64,000 bases of DNA from a bacterium (GTDB lineage Bacteria > Patescibacteriota > Microgenomatia > UBA1406 > GWC2-37-13). The stretch spans positions 1-64,000 of the forward strand of contig JAKQDR010000172.1 in assembly GCA_029573715.1 (NCBI GenBank), written 5' to 3'. Both the position numbers and the translations under genes were made by a program. This document shows positions 38,997-46,523 of this stretch, one piece after another. How positions within the stretch are numbered: position 1 is the first letter of the stretch; each line of letters opens with the position of its first letter. The notes under the pieces are model-generated. The model was not told the DNA's origin, searched no databases, and saw only the letters and a program-made list of their open reading frames with translations.

Positions 38997-39473
38997 TCAC
39001 TGCCAATCACTTCTGAGTTGTTTTGGCGTAGTTTTACGCTGTAATTCCGGCACATCTTTCCCCACACATGCACTGTGCACCCACCCCATATCGTCAGTTC
39101 CGAGACTTTGCAGTTCTTGTTGTGTAGGCGGTACTAATTGCCTTGTTTGTGTTGTAATATCTATCGCCACAAGCCCTACATTTTGCTCCATATACACAAT
39201 CCGAGTGATGGGATTTTTGCGGTGGGAGTTTAATACTTGTATTAGTGCAGGGTCAGATTTGTCGATGCTCGCCCAGCTCCCGTCTGCCAAAAATGCTAAT
39301 ACTCGATGGGGAGTTGGGACGCTTTCACCATGTATTGATGCAACCACATACTGACTGGTGAGCAAATATACTTCTAGCTCCGGGATCTTGTCAGGATTGA
39401 CGGTGCGTATTCGTTGATAGAAGCCCAATCTAGTAGAATCGATCGCTTCTGGTGTAGTGAGTTTTGGTTCCAT
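38997..39473 (-). CDS. Hypothetical protein, 158 aa
   Basis: No family recognised; soluble. The ATG at 39473 (MEPKLTTPEAID) is chosen because TATAAT ends exactly six bases before it; an upstream in-frame start at 39506 would include the promoter. It lies between pflA and pflB with the next gene, also unknown. Possible small beta-rich fold (VLAFLADGSWASID, RIVYMEQNVGLVAIDI). Confidence 0.65.
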   Translation of the reverse strand: MEPKLTTPEAIDSTRLGFYQRIRTVNPDKIPELEVYLLTSQYVVASIHGESVPTPHRVLAFLADGSWASIDKSDPALIQVLNSHRKNPITRIVYMEQNVGLVAIDITTQTRQLVPPTQQELQSLGTDDMGWVHSACVGKDVPELQRKTTPKQLRSDWQ

Positions 39474-39479
39474 AGATGG

Positions 39480-39485
39480 ATTATA
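39480..39485 (-). promoter_or_regulatory. -10 box of the 39473 gene, leaderless
   Basis: TATAAT, then CCATCT, then ATG, the same six-base spacing as at folD, crtI, cysS and pheL. Confidence 0.7.
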
Positions 39486-39588
39486 TATGAGGGCGTTCTT
39501 GCGCAATGCACGGCTTATCCTTTGTTGAGCCAGAGTGAAAACACATAGAAATTCATATACGATCTCAAGTTATTTCCAGAATGCGACC

Positions 39589-40818
39589 TTACCGTTGATA
39601 AATAGTAGTGGGATCAGACGGAATGATCATAGATTTTGCATTTTCCCAAAGACCCATAAACTCTTCACTGGTGAACCAGTCATAAAAGGGCATGATATCA
39701 GGTTTACTATATGGTCTCTTCAACGTATCATCGTATCCGAAATTGGGTTCGCGATGCACTCTTAAACGGGCCAAAAAATCAACTTCAGCCATTGGTCTTG
39801 ACAGCCCTCCGCGTGCTGTAATTAATGTAAGATTCAGTCTGCTGGGGCTTTTGAAATGAACCATCCAGTCTCCTGCGTTCATTGCATGATTAATTGGGAA
39901 ACGATTGCCAGAAAGCAGATAGATGAGCATTTCTCCGATTGCAATCTGTCTCCACTGCGCCTTGGTGTCTTGATAATCTCGATTACTTTGTAAACGTCGA
40001 TGCGCCTCCTCCAATCCACCACTATTTGAGTAGCCATAATTACAGAAAGTTCGTCCGATACGCCAGGCTCTTCTTGATTGATCACTGTGCACCTGCAATT
40101 GGCCAGGGGTGACTGGTTTTGCAATAGATGGATAAGAGAATACCTGTAAAGGATCTGGTCCTTTCGATTGGTCCTTCACGTCCTGCCCATCTATATGCAT
40201 CTCTCCCAGTGGAATAAACGGCATTGTAAATACTGGATAGGTGTGGTCTCGCCAAGGTACATGCACCCTTGTTATCGGATGGATAACGTTATATTGTTCA
40301 CGATGAGGGGGTTTTAAACGATTATCAAACGCGTGTGCAAGAGCTCTGAGATTATCGAAATCGTGATGTATATATCTTCCACCTTCCGTATCTCTAGGAT
40401 ATCTTGCAATACAAGTAACAAAATGTGCGGGTGCTTGACCAGGAACCACAACCCGAGTGACAGGTATAAAAGCATATGTGCCGAATTGATGTTCAACTGT
40501 ATTAAGTGTTGTGTCTGGAGGTAATTCGCTTAAGCCTGTGCCAAGAAGCGCGTGTACAGTTGGCAATAACAACTCAGGTGTGGTGACCACCGAAGAACCA
40601 AATTCATCTAACACGTCGTCGTCGATACAGTACCCCCCATGTTTAACAGGATGAGATTCATTATCTCTTTTCGGACGCCTCATCCATAGCGCTGAGGATC
40701 TTAGGCCAGGAACAGAATATTCTCTGATTGTTCGTGCTCCATGGAAGAGGAAATTCGGACCTGCAAGACCTGCGGTTTCTGTGTAGGTTGCTGTATTACT
40801 CACCTTTTCTCTTGCCAT
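39589..40818 (-). CDS. Hypothetical protein, 409 aa
   Basis: No family recognised. Soluble, rich in His, Arg and Pro, without signal peptide. Several His-containing stretches (GGRYIHHDFDNLRALAHAF, HPITRVHVPWRDH) could bind metal, but the pattern matches no family I know. It has its own leaderless promoter (TATAAT at 40824-40829) right behind pflB. Together with the 39473 gene it separates pflB from pflA. Confidence 0.65.
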   Translation of the reverse strand: MAREKVSNTATYTETAGLAGPNFLFHGARTIREYSVPGLRSSALWMRRPKRDNESHPVKHGGYCIDDDVLDEFGSSVVTTPELLLPTVHALLGTGLSELPPDTTLNTVEHQFGTYAFIPVTRVVVPGQAPAHFVTCIARYPRDTEGGRYIHHDFDNLRALAHAFDNRLKPPHREQYNVIHPITRVHVPWRDHTYPVFTMPFIPLGEMHIDGQDVKDQSKGPDPLQVFSYPSIAKPVTPGQLQVHSDQSRRAWRIGRTFCNYGYSNSGGLEEAHRRLQSNRDYQDTKAQWRQIAIGEMLIYLLSGNRFPINHAMNAGDWMVHFKSPSRLNLTLITARGGLSRPMAEVDFLARLRVHREPNFGYDDTLKRPYSKPDIMPFYDWFTSEEFMGLWENAKSMIIPSDPTTIYQR

Positions 40819-40823
40819 GCCCT

Positions 40824-40829
40824 ATTATA
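40824..40829 (-). promoter_or_regulatory. -10 box of the 40818 gene, leaderless
   Basis: TATAAT, five bases (AGGGC), then ATG. It lies between the pflB stop and this start. Confidence 0.65.
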
Positions 40830-40844
40830 CTATAGGCTTCCTTG

Positions 40845-43079
40845 TTACATACTCTCAAAAAACGTGCGGTTGAGCACTTCTTGCTGTTGTTCACGGCTCA
40901 AGTTCGCGAAATGCACCGCATAGCCCGACACGCGTATGGTGAGCTGGGGGTATTCTTCTGGGTGTTGCATGGCCTTTTCTAAAAGCTCTTTGTTAAACAC
41001 ATTGACATTAAGATGATGTGCCCGTTTGGCAAAATAGCCCGAAAGAAGCGACACCAAATTATCTACCTGCTCTCCCCCATCTGCTCCGAGTGCACGAGGA
41101 ACAATAGAGAACGTATTCGAGATACCATCCCGTGCCTGCGCATAATCAAGTTTTGCAACAGAGTTGAGTGATGCAATGGCGCCCGATGTATCGCGCCCAT
41201 GCATGGGGTTTGCTCCCGGTGCAAATGGTGCAAATGCAGGGCGTCCGTCCGGGGTTGCGCCGGTGTGCTTGCCGTACACAACGTTTGAGGTGATAGTCAA
41301 CACAGAAAGTGTTGCCTGCGCATTGCGATATATTTTGTGTTTGTGTAATTCTGCATTAAAAAATGACACCACTTCTTTGGCAATTGCATCCACTCGATCA
41401 TCATCATTGCCGTACTTGGGGTAATCTCCCTCAACCTCATATGCCGTTGCGATGCCTCGCTCATCTCGCACTGGTCTAACGCGTGCGTATTTGATGGCAG
41501 AGAGTGAATCGGCGACAATGGAAAGCCCCGCGATGCCAAACGCCATAACCCGCTCCAAATGCGTATCAAGAAGCGCCATTTGTGCGCGCTCATAATAGTA
41601 TTTGTCATGCATGTAATGAATGACATTCATGGTGTTCACGTAATGATATGCAAGGTATGCAAGTGCCTCTTTGAATTTGGGATAAATGGCATCGTAGTCT
41701 AGATATTCACCTTTTAGCTCCGGCACATTTGCCATAACCTGAACGCCTTCCACCTCATCACGCCCTCCGTTTATGACCATAAGGAGCGCCTTAACAATGT
41801 TGCATCGGGCACCAAAAAACTGCATGTGCTTACCGGTTTTAAGAAGCGATACACAACAGCTGATGCCATAATCATCATATCCGCAGGCTTCCCGCATCAC
41901 ATCATCGTTTTCATACTGGATGGACGAAGTGTCGATGGAAACTTTGGCAGCGAATTTTTTAAACGCCATGGGCAAATGTTTAGACCAAAGCACGGTGAGG
42001 TTTGGTTCAGGTGAGGGGCCCAGATTGTACAGCGTTTGCAAGAATCGGTATGCAGTCTTGGTGACTTTATGTCGACCATCACACCATGCTCCGCCTATCG
42101 CCTCGGTAAGCCAAGTGGGATCACCTGCAAACAGTGCATTGTACTCACTCATGCGCAGATGCCGAATGAGTCGAAGTTTAAGCACAAACTGATCAACAAG
42201 TTCTTGGGCTTCCTCTTCGGTGAGCTTTCCTTCTTTCATATCTTTTTCAATATACACATCAAAGAAGCTTGAGACGTTGCCCAAACTCATGGCAGCACCA
42301 TCATGTTCTTTAAGCGCCGCAAGATAGGCAAAGTATGTCCATTGCACGGCTTCGCGTGCGTTTTGCGCGGGACGGCTTATATCAAAGCCATACTCTTGTG
42401 CCATCTTTTTCATCATGCTCAGTGCTTTTATTTGCTCACTCACTTCTTCTCGCACTCGTATGGTGTCATCGGTCATATCTCCGGTGATGTTGTCTTTGTC
42501 TTGTTCTTTTTGTGCGATAAGCGCATCAATGCCATAAAGCGCCACGCGGCGGTAATCGCCGATAATGCGTCCTCGTGCATAGTTGTCCGGAAGCCCGGTG
42601 AGAATGCCCAACGATCGAAGCATCCGCATCTCTTTGGTGTATGCATCAAACACTCCATCATTGTGTGTTTTGCGATATTTGGTGCACATGTCAACAATGG
42701 CAGGGTCCAATGTGTAGCCGTACTCTTTGCACGCTTTTTCAACAATGCGCACCCCACCAAACGGTTTGACTCCCCGCTTTAAGGGCGCGTCGGTTTGGAG
42801 GCCGACAACAACTTCATCTTGTTTTTGGATATAGCCGGCTTTGTGGCTGTTGATTTGAGAGATGGTGTGAGTGTCAACATCAAGCACCCCGCCTTTTTTC
42901 TTTTCTTCCTGCATGAGCTTGGTAACGACAGCTTGAAGGGCTTTGGTTTTGGGGCTGGGGCCGACAAGAAACGACGCATCACCATCATATGAGGATATGT
43001 GTGTATGGATGAAGTCGCGCACGTCAATTGAATGATGCGCTTTTGTGGTTGATTGAGATTTGTTTGATGATGATTTCAT
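40845..43079 (-). CDS. pflB: Pyruvate formate-lyase
   Basis: 744 aa. It splits pyruvate and CoA into acetyl-CoA and formate under anoxic conditions. The adjacent catalytic cysteines are in [10 protein letters not shown], and the glycyl radical site is [13 protein letters not shown] with Gly at about residue 719, near the C-terminus as required. The ATG at 43079 ([10 protein letters not shown]) follows an extended -10 like TGCTATCAT by eight bases. The enzyme is oxygen-labile, so its presence argues for an anaerobic or microaerobic life. Confidence 0.96.
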   Translation of the reverse strand: MKSSSNKSQSTTKAHHSIDVRDFIHTHISSYDGDASFLVGPSPKTKALQAVVTKLMQEEKKKGGVLDVDTHTISQINSHKAGYIQKQDEVVVGLQTDAPLKRGVKPFGGVRIVEKACKEYGYTLDPAIVDMCTKYRKTHNDGVFDAYTKEMRMLRSLGILTGLPDNYARGRIIGDYRRVALYGIDALIAQKEQDKDNITGDMTDDTIRVREEVSEQIKALSMMKKMAQEYGFDISRPAQNAREAVQWTYFAYLAALKEHDGAAMSLGNVSSFFDVYIEKDMKEGKLTEEEAQELVDQFVLKLRLIRHLRMSEYNALFAGDPTWLTEAIGGAWCDGRHKVTKTAYRFLQTLYNLGPSPEPNLTVLWSKHLPMAFKKFAAKVSIDTSSIQYENDDVMREACGYDDYGISCCVSLLKTGKHMQFFGARCNIVKALLMVINGGRDEVEGVQVMANVPELKGEYLDYDAIYPKFKEALAYLAYHYVNTMNVIHYMHDKYYYERAQMALLDTHLERVMAFGIAGLSIVADSLSAIKYARVRPVRDERGIATAYEVEGDYPKYGNDDDRVDAIAKEVVSFFNAELHKHKIYRNAQATLSVLTITSNVVYGKHTGATPDGRPAFAPFAPGANPMHGRDTSGAIASLNSVAKLDYAQARDGISNTFSIVPRALGADGGEQVDNLVSLLSGYFAKRAHHLNVNVFNKELLEKAMQHPEEYPQLTIRVSGYAVHFANLSREQQQEVLNRTFFESM

Positions 43080-43118
43080 AGGTATTAATGATAGCATAAT
43101 CGACTACCAAGCCAAAAT

Positions 43119-43142
43119 GCGTCCGCCCTTTCGGGCAGACGC
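43119..43142 (-). terminator. Hairpin after the SPFH gene
   Basis: Minus strand: ten-base-pair stem with one mismatch, GCGTCTGCCC and GGGCGGACGC, GAAA loop, followed by ATTTTGG. It separates the NfeD-SPFH unit from pflB. Confidence 0.6.
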
Positions 43143-43161
43143 TTATGTTCAAATGTTTGTG

Positions 43162-44046
43162 TTATGCCTCGTGCTTTTTCTTGTGCACCGGTAACACCTG
43201 TGCCTCTGATTCGTTCAGATTCAAAAGGTTAATCATGTCTGATCCGGATGGGATGACGTACTTGGTGTTATTAACGAGCACCCGCTCAAGCACCTCAAGT
43301 CGACGCAATGCTTCGGGTCGTTCCAAAAAGTATTTTTGAGCACTTTCGGCAACCATGCGAAGTGCCTCTGCCTCTCCATTTGCTCGAAGCACCTGCGCCT
43401 GCTTTTCACCTTCGGCCTCAAGAATTTTTGATTGCCTGCTTCCTTCGGCTTTCAAAATATCAGCCTGTTTAAATCCTTCGGCCTCAAGGATGGTTGCGCG
43501 CTTCTCGCGCTCTGCTTTCATTTGTTTGCTCATTGCATCATTAATGTCCTCCGGTGGGTCGATGCGCTGGAGCTCAACGCGCGTAACCTTCACACCCCAC
43601 GAGTTTGTCGCTTCATCAAGCACCGTGCGCAGGGCGGTGTTTAAGGTGTCGCGTGCGACAAGTGTTTCATCAAGCGTCTTATCTCCAATGAGGTTACGGA
43701 GTGTGGTTTGTGCCAGCGTGGTAACAGCTCGGACAAAATCACGAATTTCAAATTCAGTTTTGACCGGGTCGATAATTTTGGTGTAAATGACTGCATCAAC
43801 AATAACCACCACGTTGTCTTTGGTGATGACTTTTTGCGGCTCAACATTAATGACTGATTCGCGCATATCCACATAAATGACTTCATCAATATATGGGATC
43901 ACCACGTTAATGCCTGAATCAAGCATGCTGTTGTATTTGCCGAGCCGTACGACCAATCCTTTTTGGTATGGTTTGACAATACGTATGCCTTTTGCAACAG
44001 TCAAAAAAACAACGACCAAAATTATAAGCGAGAAAATATTTATCAT
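43162..44046 (-). CDS. SPFH/Band 7 (stomatin-like) membrane protein
   Basis: 294 aa. One N-terminal membrane segment (FSLIILVVVFLTVAKGI), then the SPFH core: PYQKGLVVRLGKYNSMLDSGI, DMRESVINVEPQKVITKDNV, and VTRVELQRIDPPEDINDAM. A long coiled coil with repeated units KAEGSRQSKILEAEGEKQAQ follows. Such proteins oligomerise on the membrane and organise microdomains or control proteases. Four bases separate it from the nfeD gene upstream, the conserved stomatin-NfeD pair. Confidence 0.93.
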   Translation of the reverse strand: MINIFSLIILVVVFLTVAKGIRIVKPYQKGLVVRLGKYNSMLDSGINVVIPYIDEVIYVDMRESVINVEPQKVITKDNVVVIVDAVIYTKIIDPVKTEFEIRDFVRAVTTLAQTTLRNLIGDKTLDETLVARDTLNTALRTVLDEATNSWGVKVTRVELQRIDPPEDINDAMSKQMKAEREKRATILEAEGFKQADILKAEGSRQSKILEAEGEKQAQVLRANGEAEALRMVAESAQKYFLERPEALRRLEVLERVLVNNTKYVIPSGSDMINLLNLNESEAQVLPVHKKKHEA

Positions 44047-44050
44047 ACGA

Positions 44051-44482
44051 TCAATGAATATGAACTAGTAATGTAACTCCTTCAACCTTTTTTACCACAA
44101 CTGTGGTGCCTTGAGCGATTTCTCCATCGGCCATAGCGCGCCACACCTCACCATCAACAGTCACCTGCCCGGCGGTATGTAAACCTATGGCAGAGGTCAC
44201 AACGCCCTTTTTGCCGATGAGCTGGTCAACGTTAAGTTTGTGAGTGCTGCTTGCCAAGCTTCGTTGAATTTTGACTCGCAAGAAAGCAAAGTATACGAGT
44301 GCTGCAATTGCAGTTGCACCCATGCCCACATACATATTGCCCGTAAGCCAAGCAAAAAGCCCACCAATGAGCAGGCTTCCTCCAATTACCACCAAATCAA
44401 ACCCTGCGCTCACCCCCAAAAAAAGCTCGGTGACGATAAACCCAATTCCGGCTAGGAAAAATATGATATGAGGCTGAATCAT
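44051..44482 (-). CDS. NfeD-like membrane protein
   Basis: 143 aa. Two to three N-terminal helices (HIIFFLAGIGFIVTELFLGVS, GGLFAWLTGNMYVG), then a C-terminal OB fold: LIGKKGVVTSAIGLHTAGQV and VDGEVWRAMADGEIAQGTTVVVKKVEGVTLLV, split as typical for the short NfeD form. Works with the neighbouring SPFH protein. TACAAT lies nine bases before the ATG. Confidence 0.88.
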   Translation of the reverse strand: MIQPHIIFFLAGIGFIVTELFLGVSAGFDLVVIGGSLLIGGLFAWLTGNMYVGMGATAIAALVYFAFLRVKIQRSLASSTHKLNVDQLIGKKGVVTSAIGLHTAGQVTVDGEVWRAMADGEIAQGTTVVVKKVEGVTLLVHIH

Positions 44483-44537
44483 GATGGGGATATTGTAACA
44501 GGTAGTTATTTATATATCGATGATTTCGAAATACTCC

Positions 44538-44567
44538 TAGTTTGAAATGCTTAATCATTTCAAACTA
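44538..44567. promoter_or_regulatory. Perfect 12-bp inverted repeat, candidate operator
   Basis: TAGTTTGAAATG, six bases, CATTTCAAACTA. Every position of the arms matches. It is AT-rich, has no U-tract, and lies 33-62 bases before the start of the 44600 gene, whose TATGAT -10 is at 44587-44592. It suits a dimeric repressor or activator site better than a terminator. Confidence 0.6.
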
Positions 44568-44599
44568 TAAGCCATTAAAAGTTTGATATGATATGAATA

Positions 44600-44929
44600 A
44601 TGTCGGCTCAATCCCCCGAGAAACCTAGTGCGTCTTCAGGTTACATGGCCATTTGTCCGCAATGCTTTAGGGAAGGTGGGCCCAATCCACTTGGATGCAT
44701 ACGGGATCAAGATTATCCAAATCCCAGACAAACACGTGAAGCATTAGCTGCTCAAGGCCCCATATGGGCCAGTCATGCAGCAAGTCTTCCAGGTCATACG
44801 GTCGTTGTATTCGAATATGATGGAGGTAATAAGCGACCGCTTTATACGTATGAAAGTCCGGTAGATGATGGACAGCTCCCCTTTTTCACAATCACCTTCC
44901 CTCCCCCTCGCGCCTCTCGGGTGATGTAA
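44600..44929 (+). CDS. Small Cys-containing hypothetical protein, 109 aa
   Basis: No family recognised. CPQCFREGGPNPLGC near residues 19-33 could bind zinc; the rest is Pro-rich. It starts seven bases after a TATGAT box, and a 12-bp palindrome lies just upstream, so it seems individually regulated. Alone between nfeD (divergent) and an HNH gene. Confidence 0.55.
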   Translation: MSAQSPEKPSASSGYMAICPQCFREGGPNPLGCIRDQDYPNPRQTREALAAQGPIWASHAASLPGHTVVVFEYDGGNKRPLYTYESPVDDGQLPFFTITFPPPRASRVM

Positions 44930-45056
44930 ATGTCGAAATATGCCAATACTGATACCGTATGGCAAATGCGGCTTTATACGGATAAGTTGCATATACCTAT
45001 CCTACTGGTAGAATCTCTTGCGAGAATAACATTAACAGTTGTCATACATCAGAGCT

Positions 45057-45428
45057 ATGCGTAAAGAACTATCTCATGACGCGTTAGATTTGGTATGGAA
45101 GGCAACAAAAGTTGGCGTGTTTGCAGGACTTGTTGTGTATGGATCGCTCTGGACACGTTCATTTTCGCCCCGTGTTCGAGATCAAGTTATTAATGATCAA
45201 AACGGACAATGTGCAGACTGTGGAATTAAGCCGGAGGATCTGCAGGTACATCATATTGTCCCCTATTCAAAAGGGGGCAAACAGACTCGAGAAAACGCTG
45301 TAGGAATGTGTCCGAGATGTCACAATATTTGGGATAAGCGCGCTCATTTTGAAGGAATAATTTATCCAGGTATCCCAATGGGTAAAGCGTCAAATCAGCA
45401 GCGATTCAGAAGAGGTAAGCGCAAGTAA
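45057..45428 (+). CDS. HNH endonuclease-like protein with N-terminal hydrophobic segment
   Basis: 123 aa from the ATG at 45057. A possible membrane helix (VGVFAGLVVYGSLW) is followed by a zinc-bearing HNH domain: CADCGIKPEDLQVHHIVPYSKGG, then NAVGMCPRCHNIWDKR. The HH pair, Asn and final His of the HNH motif are in place, so nuclease activity is likely. A membrane-tethered HNH could act on incoming DNA, or the hydrophobic stretch could simply be a core helix. Basic C-terminal tail (FRRGKRK). Confidence 0.78.
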   Translation: MRKELSHDALDLVWKATKVGVFAGLVVYGSLWTRSFSPRVRDQVINDQNGQCADCGIKPEDLQVHHIVPYSKGGKQTRENAVGMCPRCHNIWDKRAHFEGIIYPGIPMGKASNQQRFRRGKRK

Positions 45429-45819
45429 CAGTTAGCTTCTTTAATTCCGGCCTCTTATTTGCGTGCGAATTTGTACAGCAGTAAGACTGCTTGCTGTAGT
45501 CCGCTGCGTTACTGGGCAAAAATGTGGTCTTTGCCAATTATGGTTTTGCATGAGAGCATTAGGCTCATGACAGCGCCCTGTCTGTTGTGCTTGATCAAAC
45601 AGCCGAGCGGGACATCTATAACATACATTGGCCTGGCCGGGAATTCTGTTTTCGATAGGATAAAAATATTACGCTTGAAATTCTTTACGTATCCAAATCT
45701 CTTCAAAGTTTAGTATATCAAAGATACCAACGAACTATGTGCAAAAACTACACCTGATATCCTTACAAGCCCTTGATTACACAAAGCCCTATAGTATAAT
45801 CCCATAAGCCCCATCCATT
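45429..45819. other. 391-base spacer without a confident gene
   Basis: Two weak TTG-initiated ORFs oppose each other here: plus 45459-45713 and minus 45509-45706. The minus one (65 aa) reads more like protein and has a TATACT box five bases before its TTG, but neither matches a family. The end of the spacer carries the promoter for the next gene: TTGATT at 45773-45778, 16 bp, TATAAT at 45795-45800. Confidence 0.5.
45773..45800 (+). promoter_or_regulatory. Promoter of the Cys-cluster gene
   Basis: TTGATT, 16-bp spacer, TATAAT; the ATG at 45820 is 19 bases past the -10, giving a leader of about 12 bases. Confidence 0.6.
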
Positions 45820-46221
45820 ATGTCACCGTGTGAATCTTGCCCCGGTCTCTGTTGTCAATGTATAACTATTTGGCTTTCAGATGCTGAGGCTCAATATATG
45901 AATGAGCATTATGCCAATCTGCGCCCCACAGACGGTGCTCCTTCGGCACTCCAATCGTTTTCACCTTTAATAGCGATTGTCCGTGTTGTGGGGGGGGTGT
46001 TTCAAAGAGGTGCTTCTCAAAGTTGCGCAGATGTACCGCCGCGCGAATATGTTTACCGCTCATATTTTATGGAGCGTTGCCCATTTTTGACACAACAGGT
46101 CACGCCACAAGAACTAGTAATTGGAAGATGCAGCATCTATCATAGTGAAAAGCGACCAAAAGCATGTGGATCATTTCGCGCAGGCGGGAGAGCGTGTAGA
46201 GATAGGATGTCAAGATATTAA
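45820..46221 (+). CDS. YkgJ-like Fe/Zn-chelating Cys-cluster protein
   Basis: 133 aa. It starts CESCPGLCCQC, the CxxCxxxCC type cluster of the zinc/iron-chelating domain family, and later has ERCPFL, GRCSIYHSEKRPKACGSFRAG, the usual second half in which Cys, the RP and the final C-x2-F recur. Function of the family is not established; metal sequestration or delivery is assumed. It precedes the tandem attenuators by 42 bases and has its own promoter. Confidence 0.75.
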   Translation: MSPCESCPGLCCQCITIWLSDAEAQYMNEHYANLRPTDGAPSALQSFSPLIAIVRVVGGVFQRGASQSCADVPPREYVYRSYFMERCPFLTQQVTPQELVIGRCSIYHSEKRPKACGSFRAGGRACRDRMSRY

Positions 46222-46227
46222 TTGCAA

Positions 46228-46256
46228 TTGCATTATTGCAAATCTTCATTTACAAT
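46228..46256 (+). promoter_or_regulatory. Promoter of the branched-chain attenuator region
   Basis: TTGCAT (46228-46233), exactly 17 bp, TACAAT (46251-46256), then seven bases to the ATG of leader peptide 1. The predicted transcription start coincides with the leader ATG or the base before it. Confidence 0.75.
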
Positions 46257-46263
46257 CACCCTA

Positions 46264-46314
46264 ATGTCACGGTTATCTGCTTACATTTTTGTTGCCCTTC
46301 TTATTACCCCATAA
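46264..46314 (+). CDS. Branched-chain leader peptide 1, 16 aa
   Basis: ORF of 16 codons plus TAA. Residues 9-15 read FVALLIT, with GTT, CTT, CTT and ATT for Val, Leu, Leu, Ile. The ORF overlaps the 5' arm of a pause hairpin (CCTTCT at 46296-46301 with AGAAGG at 46321-46326), and its stop is directly before antiterminator segment 2. It has no ribosome binding site and is predicted leaderless. Real role depends on the paired structures, which fit attenuation. Confidence 0.75.
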   Translation: MSRLSAYIFVALLITP

Positions 46315-46315
46315 A

Positions 46316-46377
46316 GCGGGAGAAGGTTTACAGTAATTTAAGCAAACCAAGCCCGCCAAGAGATGGCGGGTATTTTT
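46316..46377 (+). terminator. Attenuator 1: antiterminator and terminator
   Basis: Terminator: CCCGCC (46352-46357), seven-base loop, GGCGGG (46365-46370), then TATTTTT. Antiterminator: GCGGG (46316-46320) pairs with CCCGC (46352-46356), and GGTTT (46325-46329) pairs with AAACC (46344-46348), ten pairs around a small internal loop. The antiterminator removes the terminator's 5' arm. Segment 2 is in turn trapped by the early hairpin with leader codons Leu-Leu. Confidence 0.8.
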
Positions 46378-46385
46378 GTATATCC

Positions 46386-46454
46386 ATGAATAAGAGTCAA
46401 TTTTGCAAAACTAACGTCATTATCCTTCTTGCCGCTTTTCGCGGAGGGGGTTAG
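46386..46454 (+). CDS. Branched-chain leader peptide 2, 22 aa
   Basis: ORF of 22 codons plus TAG. Residues 11-15 are VIILL (GTC ATT ATC CTT CTT), flanked by Asn and Ala-Ala. The codons CGC GGA GGG at its end are antiterminator segment 2. It lies after the first terminator, so it is made only when attenuator 1 reads through, unless it has a promoter of its own that I do not see. The frame is also part of a longer TTG-initiated ORF from 46236, which is not taken as real because it spans the terminator. Confidence 0.75.
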   Translation: MNKSQFCKTNVIILLAAFRGGG

Positions 46455-46504
46455 ATGGGTTAACATCCAAGCAAACCACAGCCCTCCGCGAGGAGGGCTT
46501 TTTT
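46411..46504 (+). terminator. Attenuator 2: pause hairpin, antiterminator and terminator
   Basis: Terminator: GCCCTCC (46481-46487), GCGA loop, GGAGGGC (46492-46498), then TTTTTT. Antiterminator: CGCGGAGGG (46440-46448) is a perfect nine-base complement of CCCTCCGCG (46482-46490). Pause hairpin: CTAAC (46411-46415) with GTTAG (46450-46454) and CCGC (46432-46435) with GCGG (46441-46444), enclosing the Val-Ile-Ile-Leu-Leu codons. All three alternatives can be drawn, as in classical amino-acid attenuators. Confidence 0.88.
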
Positions 46505-46523
46505 ATTAGTTTCAAATTAACAC

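Noticed and set aside
44538-44567. The 12-bp palindrome as a terminator for nfeD or the next gene
   Set aside because: It lies upstream of both divergent genes, is AT-rich and has no U-tract.
46236-46454. A 72-aa ORF (TTG start) covering the branched-chain leader region
   Set aside because: It spans a terminator hairpin and a -10 box; the two short ATG ORFs that match the RNA structures explain the region better. Its C-terminal part is leader peptide 2.
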